Shown here: one piece after another, positions 1 to 8,067 of the stretch
How the letters are laid out: each line of letters starts with the position of its first letter
Position numbering within the stretch: position 1 is the first letter of the stretch
Assembly (NCBI GenBank): GCA_046331175.1
Contig: JAXLRI010000010.1
Location: forward strand, 1-64,000
DNA: 64,000 bases
Source: JAWKIW01 sp046331175
GTDB lineage: Bacteria; Actinomycetota; Acidimicrobiia; Acidimicrobiales; Acidimicrobilacustridaceae
Direction of reading: 5' to 3'
Program-made: the position numbers and the translations under genes
The notes under the pieces: generated by a model
What the model was told of the DNA's origin: nothing
What the model saw: the letters and a program-made list of their open reading frames with translations, nothing else
Databases searched by the model: none

Positions 1-56
1 CACCGACGGTCCACCCTCGTCTCCGGGGTCCACATGGGAGCCGTGATCGACCCCGG

Positions 57-461
57 TCACCCCATGGCGGCACGGAGGTCGTGGCAGAGCTGCTGGCAGC
101 GACGGCACTGCTCGCTGCAGATCGAGCAGTGGCGCATGCGCGGCGCGTGCGAGCCGCACTCCTCGCCACAGCTGCGGCAGGCGGCGATGCAGGCCTGCAG
201 CAGCGGCCGGGTGACGTTGGCGTCGTGCTCGGTCTGCCGGGAGACCACCCGAGCCGTCGTCGCGCAGATGTCGGCACAGTCGAGGTCGAGGCGGATGCAC
301 CTGGCCAGACCGGTCGGGTCCTCCTCGGAGAGGCAGGCGTCGGCGCACTGCGTGCACGTGTTGGCGCAGTCGAGCAGCGCATCGATGACCTCGGCGAGCC
401 GGCCCGCATCGACGTCGAACGTCTGGGGATGGGTGTCGAGCATGGACTGGGCGTGGGACAC
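57..461 (-). CDS. Cys-rich four-helix-bundle protein (DUF326 / Csp-like)
   Basis: The 134-residue product carries 16 cysteines, mostly as CxxxC and CxxC pairs along predicted helices: C32, C36, C39, C43, C55, C62, C66, then C91, C95, C98, C102, C112, C115, C119, C122 and C126. This spacing is that of the DUF326/Csp family, whose studied members store many Cu(I) ions inside a four-helix bundle. No signal peptide is visible, so it should be cytosolic. I start it at the GTG at 461 because AGGTGA lies a few bases upstream; an in-frame start at 545 would only add an Arg-rich tail. It is divergent from the P450 gene. Copper binding is inferred from the family, not shown here. Confidence 0.8.
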   Translation of the reverse strand: MSHAQSMLDTHPQTFDVDAGRLAEVIDALLDCANTCTQCADACLSEEDPTGLARCIRLDLDCADICATTARVVSRQTEHDANVTRPLLQACIAACRSCGEECGSHAPRMRHCSICSEQCRRCQQLCHDLRAAMG

Positions 462-582
462 GGCGTCACCTCGTGGTCGCTGGGAGCCGCACCGCTGGGT
501 CCTACCCACCGTGCTCGGCCGGCGGACGGCCGGACGACCGCCCACCGCGACCCGAGGAACGAGGGCGGGCGACCGTCGCCGC

Positions 583-588
583 TAGGGT
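583..588 (+). promoter_or_regulatory. Leaderless-type -10 box of the P450 gene
   Basis: TAGGGT ends six bases before the ATG at 595. No clear Shine-Dalgarno sequence is present, so transcription probably starts at the start codon. Confidence 0.55.
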
Positions 589-594
589 GCGCGG

Positions 595-1785
595 ATGGCG
601 TTGGGGGACGATGCGGTCGACGTCGACTTCGACGTGGACCAGCTGGACGGGGCAGCCGATCCGTACGGGCTGTTCGCCGGGCTGCGAGCCGCAGGTCCGA
701 TGGTGCGCACGCCGTCGGGCTTCCTCGTCACCACGACCTGGCCGGCAGCGATGGACGTCCTGCGATCGCCCGACGCCACCTCGGGGATGATCGGCCAGCG
801 CTACCGCGACGTGCTGCCGCCAGGGGCGGCCCGCGACGAGCTGTCGCACCGCATCAACTTCCTCGACCCGCCCGACCACCCGCGGGTCCGTTCACTCGTG
901 TCCAAGGCCTTCACCCCGCGGCGGGTGACGGCCCTCCGACCCTTCGTCGAGCAGACCACCGAGCGGCTGCTGGACGAGCTGGTCGAGCAGGGCTCGTTCG
1001 ACCTGCTGCACGACCTCGCCCACCAGGTGCCATCGCTCGTCATCTCCGAGCTGCTCGGCGTGCCCGTCGAGGACCGCGACCGGCTCACCGCCCTCAGCGA
1101 CGAGGTCACGCCGCTGCTCGGCATCTCGGTCGACCCCGACGACAAGGTCCGCGCCGTCGCCGCCGCCGAGGAGATGCACGAAGCGCTGGGTGCCCTGCTC
1201 GTGGAGCGCCAGGCGAGCCCCGGCGACGACCTCCTCTCGGCCCTGCTGCTGGCCGAGGAGGACGGCGAGCGGCTCAGCCGGCCCGAGCTGCTGTCGCTGG
1301 CCGCCACGCTCTACTCGGCCGGGCACCGCACCACCCGCGACTCCACCGTCAACGGCATGTCGGTGCTGCTGCGCGGCGAGGGCCAGCCCGGCCGCACGGT
1401 CGCCTCGACCGTCCAGGAGATGCTGCGGGTCGAGACGCCGACGCTCTACGTCGCCCGGCTGCTGCCGGCCGGCCCGGTGCTCATCCTGCTCGGCTCGGCC
1501 AACCACGACGAGGGCACCTACGACGACGCCGACCGCTTCCGGCCCGAGCGGTGGTCGGCCGAACCGCCGCCACCCGGGCCGCTGTCGTTCGCCTTCGGCG
1601 CCCACTACTGCCTCGGGGCCTCGCTGGCCCGCATGGAGGCCGAGGTGATGGTCGACGCCCTGCTGGCCCGCCCGCTGGTGCTCGACCTCCCCGACGGCGA
1701 GGAGCTGCACTGGCGGCTCCGCGGCCCGTTCCGCAGCCTCGAGTCGCTGCCGGTGCGCGTCGACGCGGCCGCGGGCGCCGGGTAG
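595..1785 (+). CDS. Cytochrome P450 with altered I-helix and K-helix region
   Basis: A 396-residue soluble bacterial-type P450 (CYP). Recognisable parts are the C-helix DPPDHPRVR (H95, R99), the I-helix AGHRTT (242-247), the ExxR motif E275-R278 and the heme loop FAFGAHYCLG with the thiolate ligand C339. P450s use two electrons and O2 to oxidise a substrate; the substrate here cannot be told. Two oddities: the acidic residue normally just before the I-helix Thr pair is Arg (R245), and compared with typical family members about six residues are missing before ExxR and about a dozen after it, where the segment ending in iPaG usually sits. No ferredoxin or reductase gene adjoins it. It converges on an acyl-CoA dehydrogenase. 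Confidence 0.9.
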   Translation: MALGDDAVDVDFDVDQLDGAADPYGLFAGLRAAGPMVRTPSGFLVTTTWPAAMDVLRSPDATSGMIGQRYRDVLPPGAARDELSHRINFLDPPDHPRVRSLVSKAFTPRRVTALRPFVEQTTERLLDELVEQGSFDLLHDLAHQVPSLVISELLGVPVEDRDRLTALSDEVTPLLGISVDPDDKVRAVAAAEEMHEALGALLVERQASPGDDLLSALLLAEEDGERLSRPELLSLAATLYSAGHRTTRDSTVNGMSVLLRGEGQPGRTVASTVQEMLRVETPTLYVARLLPAGPVLILLGSANHDEGTYDDADRFRPERWSAEPPPPGPLSFAFGAHYCLGASLARMEAEVMVDALLARPLVLDLPDGEELHWRLRGPFRSLESLPVRVDAAAGAG

Positions 1786-1820
1786 CCCGGCTGCACGACA
1801 CGACCGGCCGATCGTCGGGC

Positions 1821-2972
1821 TCAGCGACCGTCGGGCTCGCGGGGCAGGCCGAGCACCCGCTCCCCCACGATCGTCTTGTTGACCTCGGTGGTGCCGCCGG
1901 CGATCGACAGGGATCGGCTGCGCAGCAGATCGTCGCCCCACTCGCCATCGAGCGCATCGAGGCCGAGCACCTCGACGGCGACCTCGGCGAGGTGCTGGCC
2001 CAGCATCGACCACGCCAGCTTCACCACGCTCGACTCGGGCCCGGGCGGGTGGCCGGCGGCGGCCAGCGCCAGCGACCGGTCGGCGAGGAACCGCAGCCGC
2101 TCGCCCTCGATGTGCAGGGCCCCCAGCCGATCGCGCACGAGCGGATCGGCGGTGCGACCCGCCGCCCGCGCCGCGGCGATCAGCTCGGCGATGCGGGTGC
2201 GCAGATCGAGGTGCAGCGCGGCCACCCCGCCCCGCTCGTTGGCCAGCGTGGCCCGGGCCACCGCCCAGCCGGCGTGCTCGGCTCCCAGCCGACACGACAC
2301 CGGGACGCGCACCTCGTCGAGGAAGACCGCGTTGAAGTCGGCGTCGCCGGTGACCGTGCGGAGCGGCGCCACGGTGATGCCGGGCAGCCGCACGTCCACG
2401 AGCAGGCAGGTGATGCCCCGGCTGGGGCGGGCCGCCTCCGGATCCGTGCGCACGAGCAGCTCGCACCAGTCGGCCACCTGGCCCAGCGTCGTCCAGACCT
2501 TCTGGCCGGTGACGACGTAGTGGTCGCCGTCGCGGTCGGCCCGGCACCGCAGCGATGCCAGGTCGCTGCCCGCCTCGGGCTCGGAGAAGCCCTGGCACCA
2601 GATCTCCTCGCCCCGCAGCATCGTCCGCAGGTGGCGGCGCTGCTGGGCCTCGGTCCCGTGGGCCATGATCGCCGGGGCGATGTTCGGGATGCCGATGGCG
2701 TTGATCGGCCCCGGGGCGCGCGCCGCCGCCATCTCCTCGGCGTGGGCGACCTGGCCCAGCACGCCGAGGCCACGGCCCCCGTGCTCGACCGGCCACGCCG
2801 GTGCGGCGTAGCCGGCGTCGGCGAGCGCGGCGTTCCAGGTCCGAAGCCGCGCCAGGCGCTCCGGGCCCGGATCCCCGTCGAAGCGCAGCCCGACGAGGTC
2901 GTCGGGCAGGTGCTCGGCCAGCCACGCCCGCAGCTGCGCCCGGTAGGCGTCGACATCGACGTCGTCCTCCAC
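1821..2972 (-). CDS. Acyl-CoA dehydrogenase (FadE type)
   Basis: A 383-residue flavoprotein that would oxidise an acyl-CoA to the 2-enoyl-CoA and pass electrons to ETF. It shows the three acyl-CoA dehydrogenase parts in order: N-terminal helices with AYRAQLRAWLAEHLP, the FAD-contacting stretch FSEPEAGSDLASL and VTGQKVWTT, and the C-terminal helices ending AGGTTEVNKTIVGERVLGLP. In that last motif the YEGT glutamate of medium-chain enzymes is Gly, as in many actinobacterial FadE proteins. The GTG start at 2972 lies seven bases after a TAGCCT box. It may work with fatty acid, steroid or other acyl-CoA substrates; the sequence does not decide which. Confidence 0.92.
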   Translation of the reverse strand: MEDDVDVDAYRAQLRAWLAEHLPDDLVGLRFDGDPGPERLARLRTWNAALADAGYAAPAWPVEHGGRGLGVLGQVAHAEEMAAARAPGPINAIGIPNIAPAIMAHGTEAQQRRHLRTMLRGEEIWCQGFSEPEAGSDLASLRCRADRDGDHYVVTGQKVWTTLGQVADWCELLVRTDPEAARPSRGITCLLVDVRLPGITVAPLRTVTGDADFNAVFLDEVRVPVSCRLGAEHAGWAVARATLANERGGVAALHLDLRTRIAELIAAARAAGRTADPLVRDRLGALHIEGERLRFLADRSLALAAAGHPPGPESSVVKLAWSMLGQHLAEVAVEVLGLDALDGEWGDDLLRSRSLSIAGGTTEVNKTIVGERVLGLPREPDGR

Positions 2973-2979
2973 CCCGCCG

Positions 2980-2985
2980 AGGCTA
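2980..2985 (-). promoter_or_regulatory. Leaderless-type -10 box of the acyl-CoA dehydrogenase gene
   Basis: TAGCCT on the minus strand, seven bases before the GTG start at 2972. Confidence 0.5.
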
Positions 2986-3049
2986 TCCCTGACGCCCGTG
3001 TCAGGTTCGGGGGGCCCGGCCTGGCCCCGACTCCTGACGGAGCCGGGCG

Positions 3050-3089
3050 CGACGAGGCCCCGCGATCCGACGGTCGCGGGGCCTCGTCG
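3050..3089 (-). terminator. Perfect 16-bp hairpin downstream of the lipoprotein gene
   Basis: The arms at 3050-3065 and 3074-3089 are perfect inverted complements around an 8-base loop. The hairpin lies about 47 bases beyond the stop of the lipoprotein gene. It has no T tract, as is common for terminators in GC-rich actinobacteria. Confidence 0.6.
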
Positions 3090-3135
3090 ATCACCTCGTC
3101 ACCGGTGGCGCACCACCGGTGGGCGGCGGGTCAGC

Positions 3136-3939
3136 TCACCCGGCGCCCATGACGTTGATCGGGCAGTTGCCCGGAGCGGCCGTGAACGACACGATCCACA
3201 CCGAGCCGTTCCACGACGCGTTCCACGGCAGCTGCTGGCTGTTCCAGGTGCTGGTGCTGATGCCGTAGCCGCCCTTGTAGGCGGTGAAGGACGAGGCCTG
3301 CGAGTCGACGTCGACCACCGGGCCGGCCTGGATCGGCGGCGAGCACTTGTCCCAGCCGAGCGACGTGTAGTAGCGGGAGGCCGTCTGCTCCATGGCCGCC
3401 TGCGAGGCGCCGATCTGGTTGTTGATGTTGGTGGTCGTGGTCGACGCCTGGCTCGTCGAGGACGACGAGGAGGACGACGCCGGGGCGCTGGTGCTGGTGC
3501 TGGTGGTGGTCGTGGCGACGCACACCTGCTTGTTGGCGCTGGCCGCCGAGCTCAGCGCGGACGTGGTGGCGGGATCGAGGGTGCCGGTGGTCGGCAGGCC
3601 CGACGACGCCTGGAAGTCGATGATGGCGTCGGTCGTCTCACCGCCGTCGATGCCGTCGACCGGACCGGCGCCGCACCCGACGGTGTTGAGCTGGGCCTGG
3701 GCCTTCTTGATCTCGTCGGTCGACAGCCCCGATGTCCCCTTGCCCTTGGCCACCGTCGTGCCCGGCGCCTGGGTGGTGCCCGGCGACTGGGTCGTGCCCG
3801 TCGTCGAGGACGAGTCGCTCTTGGAGCACGCCGCGGCGAGCGGCACGAGGGCGATGGCTCCGATGGCAAGGGCCGACCTCGCCCACCCCGGATGGTTCTT
3901 GGTGGTGCCGCTCAGTTCGCGACCGCGTCGCATCGACAT
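3136..3939 (-). CDS. Lipoprotein with peptidoglycan-binding-1-like domain
   Basis: A 267-residue exported protein. The N-terminus has a basic region, a hydrophobic stretch and a lipobox LAAAC with the acylated cysteine at C38. After a Ser/Thr linker, residues about 75-135 (IKKAQAQLNTVG, VDGIDGGETTDAIIDFQ) match the PG_binding_1 fold that anchors proteins to the cell wall. A second low-complexity Ser/Thr linker leads to a C-terminal region of about 100 residues that I do not recognise, with two cysteines near its ends. GGGAGG lies three bases before the ATG at 3939 and nine before another ATG at 3933, so the start may be 3933. It probably sits on the outer membrane face, attached to wall. Confidence 0.8.
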   Translation of the reverse strand: MSMRRGRELSGTTKNHPGWARSALAIGAIALVPLAAACSKSDSSSTTGTTQSPGTTQAPGTTVAKGKGTSGLSTDEIKKAQAQLNTVGCGAGPVDGIDGGETTDAIIDFQASSGLPTTGTLDPATTSALSSAASANKQVCVATTTTSTSTSAPASSSSSSSTSQASTTTTNINNQIGASQAAMEQTASRYYTSLGWDKCSPPIQAGPVVDVDSQASSFTAYKGGYGISTSTWNSQQLPWNASWNGSVWIVSFTAAPGNCPINVMGAG

Positions 3940-4052
3940 CGTCCTCCCGTCTCGTTCTGCCCCGCTCCTGCCGGGCCCCGTTGTGTCGGCGATCTTCTAG
4001 CACCGGAACCTGTCCGCAGGGGGGACAGCGTCGCCGGGTCGACACGAACTCG

Positions 4053-4739
4053 TCACGGCTCCGACACACGCCCCGAGGATCGGCGGCTCGCCTCGGCCTT
4101 CCGACGTTGGACCCCGATGCGCGACGCCCCGATGATGACCTTGGCGAGGATGCCGACCAGGAGGATGTCGAGCAGCATCTGGATGGTCACGACGATCCGG
4201 GCGGTGTCGCTCACCGCGGTGACGTCACCGAAGCCGACCGTCGCCAGCACCGTCACGGTGAAGTAGAGGCCGGTGATCCTCGAGATGGGCTGGCTGAAGC
4301 TCGCCGGGTCGGCGATCGACATCGCCACGTACACGAGCGAGAAGACGACGATGAACAGCGGCACGAACGTGGCGAGCCCCTGGATGGCACGCAGCTGCGG
4401 CGTGGCCGAGGAGAGGATCTGGCGCACCTGGTGCACGACGCTGGCACCCAGCCCGATCACCCCGACCACGAGCAGGACGATGCCGGTGGCCGAGGTGTCG
4501 CGCTCGAGGGGCAGGACGAAGTAGACGAGCAGCAGCGAGGTGGTCACCGCGGTGACCCGCACGATGGTGGCGATCAGCAGGTGGCGGCGCTCGGCCGGGG
4601 TGAACGAGGCGTACCCCGTGGTGAAGGCGACGGCGTCACCGCTCATCTCGTCGTCGATGCGCGGCGCGCTCGGCGCCGGTTGGGCGGTCGAGGCCGAGCC
4701 GGCGCCGTTGACGTCGTCCTGCTGGTCACCCGGGGGCAC
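4053..4739 (-). CDS. Two-pore-helix-type potassium channel family protein (Ion_trans_2)
   Basis: A 228-residue membrane protein with a disordered N-terminus, two or three hydrophobic segments in residues 53-140, and a pore module at the C-terminal end: outer helix, selectivity filter TVGFGD (T167-D172) and a final inner helix around 179-202. The filter is that of K+ channels (TVGYGD/TVGFGD). No RCK/TrkA domain follows; the tail is short and basic. The GTG start at 4739 is 56 bases after the MMPL stop, so the two genes may be co-transcribed. Potassium selectivity is inferred from the filter. Confidence 0.85.
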   Translation of the reverse strand: MPPGDQQDDVNGAGSASTAQPAPSAPRIDDEMSGDAVAFTTGYASFTPAERRHLLIATIVRVTAVTTSLLLVYFVLPLERDTSATGIVLLVVGVIGLGASVVHQVRQILSSATPQLRAIQGLATFVPLFIVVFSLVYVAMSIADPASFSQPISRITGLYFTVTVLATVGFGDVTAVSDTARIVVTIQMLLDILLVGILAKVIIGASRIGVQRRKAEASRRSSGRVSEP

Positions 4740-4795
4740 GGCACCGGGCTACCACAGCGACGGGCCTGCGGATCACCCGCCGAGCGGGCGGACGA

Positions 4796-7198
4796 TCAGC
4801 CGACGGGCTCGGGTTCGGGCTCGCCGCTGCGTCGACCGTCCTCGGTGGGGACCTCTTCCACGTCGTCGCCGGCGCCGGCGGTCGTGGTCGCCGCGCCCAT
4901 CTCGCTGAGCGGGATGTCGTCGGGGTGCCCCTCGACGGCGATGTGCGGCAGGATCCGGTCGAGCCACCGGGGCAGCCACCAGTTCTTCTCACCGAGCAGC
5001 TCCATGGTGGCGGGCACCAGCAGCATGCGGATGATGGTGGCGTCGAGCAGCACGGCCACGGCGAGGCCCAGGCCGAACAGCTTCACGATGCGGTTCTCCT
5101 CGAACAGGAACGAACCGAAGACCACGACCATGATGGCGGCCGCCGCGGTGATGACCCGGGCGGTGGCGGCGAGGCCGTCGGCCACCGAGGTGCGGGCGTC
5201 GCCGGTGAGGTCGTACTCCTCCTTGATGCGGGAGAGCAGGAAGACCTCGTAGTCCATCGAGAGGCCGAAGACGATGGCGAACATCATCATCGGGATGAAC
5301 GGCTCGATGGGCGCCCCCGAGATGCCCAAGATCGATCCGCCCCAACCCCACTGGAAGATGGCCACGGAGATCCCGTAGGCCGCGCCCAACGAGAGCATGT
5401 TCATGATGACGGCCTTGAGCGGCACCAGCACCGAGCGGAACACGGCCATCAGCAGCAGGAACGACAGCGTGAGCACGACGGCGAAGAAGGCGATCATGCG
5501 ACCGGCCAGGTAGGAGCTGAAGTCGATGGCGATGGGCACGAAGCCAGACACCTTCGGCTGCACGTCGGTCCCCTGCACCGCGGCGGGCACCACCTCGGTG
5601 CGCAGCCGGTGCACCAGGTCCTCGGTGGCGGCGTCCTGGGGTGACGTGGTGGGGACGACCTGGATGATGGCGGCGGTGGGGTTGGCCGGGTCGTTGGGGA
5701 TGGGCGGCGAGGCCTGGGCGACGCCCGGCGTGGTGGCCAGCGACTGTGACAGCTTCACCAGCGGAGCCAGGTCGGCGGCCCCGTTCACCTTGGTGACGAT
5801 CATGAACGGACCGTTGAAGCCCGGGCCGAAGCCCTCGGCGACGAGGTCGTAGGCCTGCTTGGTGTCGGTGGCCGCCGGGAAGTTGCCCTCGTCGGAGAAG
5901 CCGAGCCGCAGGGAGAGCACCGGGGCGGCGAGCACCACCAGCAGCACGACGCCGGAGATGGCGAACAGCCACGGGCGGGCCTGGATGAGGCGGCTCCACT
6001 TGTAGGCGACCGTCTCGCGCACCGGCTTCGGGGGCTTCCGCGGGACCTCGCGCTTGAGGGCCGGCACGAAGAACCCGGCGATGATCACCACGACGGCCAG
6101 TGGGAGCGCAACCGTGAGCGGCTGGATCTTGAGGCCGGCACCGAGCATGGCGACGGCCACCAGGCCGGCGGCGATGAGGCCCCGCCACCGCGTGACCTCG
6201 ACCCGGTGCTGGGCGAACCCGAGCAGGGCCGGCAGCAGCGTGGTGGAGGCGATCATGGTGACCAGCACCGTGGTCGCGGCCGCGATGCCGAGTCCGCTCA
6301 CGAAGCTGAGGCCGATGAGCAGCATGCCGAGCAGCGAGATCACCACGGTGAGGCCGGCGAACAGCACCGCCCGGCCGGCGGTGTCCATGGCCACGCCGGT
6401 GGCCACCTCGGGTGACATGCCCTTGTGGAGGCCCTCCCGGTAGCGGGTGACGATGAACAGCGCGTAGTCGATGCCGACGCCGAGGCCGATCATCGCCCCG
6501 ATGGTGGTGGCGAACTCGGGCACCGACATCACGTGGGACAGCAGCGTGATCAGGCCGGCACCGGTGGCGACGCCGGCGATGGCGACGCTGATGGGCAAGC
6601 CCATGGCGAGCACCGAGCCGAACGCCAGGATGAGCACGACGATGGCGAACGCCAGGCCGATGGTCTCGGAGTTGGGCGGCGTGAACTCGGCGAAGACCTG
6701 GCCCCCCACCTTGACCCGCAGGCCGTCGGCCTTCGGCGCCAGGTCGCGGATCTCCTTGCCCAGCTTCGAGCCGGCGGCCTGGTCGAGGTCGGCGGACAGG
6801 TTGACCCGGGCGTAGGCGATGTGGCCGGCCTTGTCACCCGTGCTGGCGATCTGGCGAGCGCCCAGGGGGTCGTACGGGCTGACGACCGAGGTGACGTGTG
6901 GGAGGGTGGCGACCTTCTCGAAGTAGGGCACCATCACGTCGCGCACGGCCGGGTCGGTGACCTGCTGGTCGGAGGCGAAGACGATGGTGCCGTTCTGCAC
7001 GCCGCCGGCGTCCTTGCCGAAGGTCTGCTCGAGGATGGTGATCCCGTCGGCGGACTCCGAGCTCGGGATCGAGCGCTCGTCGGAGAACGCCGACCCGATG
7101 CTGCCCGCCAGGCCGGCGATGCCCACCAGCACGGCCAGCCAGACGCCGATGGTGATCCACCGGTTCCGGAAGCTCCACCGTCCGATGCGAGCCAGCAT
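4796..7198 (-). CDS. MMPL/RND-family membrane exporter
   Basis: An 800-residue inner-membrane protein with the two-fold MMPL layout: one N-terminal membrane helix, a large extracytoplasmic domain, a bundle of five helices, and then the same again. Each half has the Asp-Tyr pair used for proton coupling in this family (GVGIDYALFIVTRYREG in the first half, GLSMDYEVFLLSRIKEE in the second). Family members export lipids, siderophores or drugs using the proton gradient; the cargo is unknown here. GGGAGGG precedes the ATG. The gene is divergent from a TetR regulator, and an operator-like inverted repeat lies 29-46 bases upstream of the start. Confidence 0.92.
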   Translation of the reverse strand: MLARIGRWSFRNRWITIGVWLAVLVGIAGLAGSIGSAFSDERSIPSSESADGITILEQTFGKDAGGVQNGTIVFASDQQVTDPAVRDVMVPYFEKVATLPHVTSVVSPYDPLGARQIASTGDKAGHIAYARVNLSADLDQAAGSKLGKEIRDLAPKADGLRVKVGGQVFAEFTPPNSETIGLAFAIVVLILAFGSVLAMGLPISVAIAGVATGAGLITLLSHVMSVPEFATTIGAMIGLGVGIDYALFIVTRYREGLHKGMSPEVATGVAMDTAGRAVLFAGLTVVISLLGMLLIGLSFVSGLGIAAATTVLVTMIASTTLLPALLGFAQHRVEVTRWRGLIAAGLVAVAMLGAGLKIQPLTVALPLAVVVIIAGFFVPALKREVPRKPPKPVRETVAYKWSRLIQARPWLFAISGVVLLVVLAAPVLSLRLGFSDEGNFPAATDTKQAYDLVAEGFGPGFNGPFMIVTKVNGAADLAPLVKLSQSLATTPGVAQASPPIPNDPANPTAAIIQVVPTTSPQDAATEDLVHRLRTEVVPAAVQGTDVQPKVSGFVPIAIDFSSYLAGRMIAFFAVVLTLSFLLLMAVFRSVLVPLKAVIMNMLSLGAAYGISVAIFQWGWGGSILGISGAPIEPFIPMMMFAIVFGLSMDYEVFLLSRIKEEYDLTGDARTSVADGLAATARVITAAAAIMVVVFGSFLFEENRIVKLFGLGLAVAVLLDATIIRMLLVPATMELLGEKNWWLPRWLDRILPHIAVEGHPDDIPLSEMGAATTTAGAGDDVEEVPTEDGRRSGEPEPEPVG

Positions 7199-7226
7199 GG
7201 TCCCTCCCGAGACGTCGCCCCCAAAC

Positions 7227-7244
7227 CGCTACGGCCTGGTAGCG
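7227..7244. promoter_or_regulatory. Probable TetR operator O1 (MMPL side)
   Basis: CGCTAC and GTAGCG form a perfect inverted repeat with a 6-base spacer. It lies in the MMPL leader region, just downstream of a possible TAGAAA -10 box on the minus strand. The core CTAC-N6-GTAG recurs next to the tetR start. Confidence 0.65.
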
Positions 7245-7375
7245 AGTTTTCTAGCCGCCCCGACCACTGGTTGACCACCTCCTATGACCGATGTCACGGG
7301 GTTGTCGCCTGCCATCGCCCGGGGAGATGGCATCCAGCGCGGCGAACGATGTGGTGGGGATGGCGGCGCGGTTCA

Positions 7376-7389
7376 CTACACTCCCGTAG
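7376..7389. promoter_or_regulatory. Probable TetR operator O2 (tetR side)
   Basis: CTAC-N6-GTAG again, with the right half extended to GTAGCG as in O1. It ends four bases before the tetR ATG and overlaps a plausible -10 box TACACT (7377-7382), which fits autorepression. Confidence 0.6.
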
Positions 7390-7393
7390 CGGA

Positions 7394-7969
7394 ATGGCCC
7401 GTCCCCTGTCCCCCGAGGCGCACCGCAAGGCGCTCGACGCCGCCCGCGAGCTCCTGCTCGCCCAGGGCCCCGACGCGTTCACGGTCGACGCCGTCGCCCA
7501 GCGCAGCGGCGTGGCCAAGACGACGATCTACCGGCACTTCGCCAGCGCCCACGACCTCATGGTCGCCGCCATCGGCTCGCTCATCGAACCGATGCCGACC
7601 CCCAACACCGGCTCGCTGCGCGACGACCTGCTCACGCTGTTCCGCAGCCGCGTCGACATCGCCAACGACGCCAAGCTGCGCCCGCTCATCATCGGCCTGC
7701 TCAGCGCCGGCGCCCGCGACCCCGAGCTGAACCGCCTCCACGACGAGCTCGAGCACGAGCGCAACCTGCCGGTGCGCACCGTCGTCGAGCTGGCCCGTGG
7801 CCGGGGCGAGGTGCGAAGCGACATCGACCTCGACGTGGCGGTGGCGATGGTCGAGGGCCCGCTCTTCGTGCACGTGTTCGTGCGCAACCAACCGATCGAC
7901 GACGAGACGCTCACCACCTACGTGGACCTCGCCGTCCGGTCGCTCGAGCCCGTCCCCGTCACCACCTGA
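7394..7969 (+). CDS. TetR/AcrR-family transcriptional repressor
   Basis: A 191-residue regulator. Residues 8-55 form the TetR helix-turn-helix (FTVDAVAQRSGVAKTTIYRHF); the C-terminal part, about 60-190, resembles the ligand-binding domain of TetR proteins that control exporters. It is divergent from the MMPL gene, and the 195-base gap holds two copies of CTAC-N6-GTAG, one on each side. The simplest reading is a repressor of both genes that lets go when it binds the exporter's substrate. The start at 7394 follows a TACACT box by 11 bases, so its leader would be only a few bases long. Confidence 0.9.
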   Translation: MARPLSPEAHRKALDAARELLLAQGPDAFTVDAVAQRSGVAKTTIYRHFASAHDLMVAAIGSLIEPMPTPNTGSLRDDLLTLFRSRVDIANDAKLRPLIIGLLSAGARDPELNRLHDELEHERNLPVRTVVELARGRGEVRSDIDLDVAVAMVEGPLFVHVFVRNQPIDDETLTTYVDLAVRSLEPVPVTT

Positions 7970-8000
7970 CGAGCTCGACCCCGAGCGCGGCCCCTCGGCG

Positions 8001-8037
8001 GACCGCGCCGTAAGCGACGGCGGCCGCCGCGGTCAGG
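8001..8037 (+). promoter_or_regulatory. Leader element A upstream of the RTX-like gene
   Basis: The 31-base core at 8007-8037 begins GCCGTAAGCG and ends CGCGGTCAGG. A core of the same length with about 25 matching positions is found at 18382-18412 before the secreted protease gene. Here the outer bases GACCGCG (8001-8007) and CGCGGTC (8028-8034) are perfect inverted repeats, and an inner CCGT/ACGG pairing is possible. It may be a small cis-acting RNA, or a promoter for a special sigma factor with GTAAGCG and GGTCAG as its two boxes. It ends 30 bases before the ATG. Confidence 0.4.
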
Positions 8038-8067
8038 CCCTCCCGTGCACCCACGATCGGAGGTCCC

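Noticed and set aside
81..3152. A 1023-codon open frame on the plus strand across several genes
   Set aside because: It runs antisense or out of frame to the Csp-like, P450 and dehydrogenase genes and has the Arg/Gly/Ala make-up of GC-rich shadow frames.
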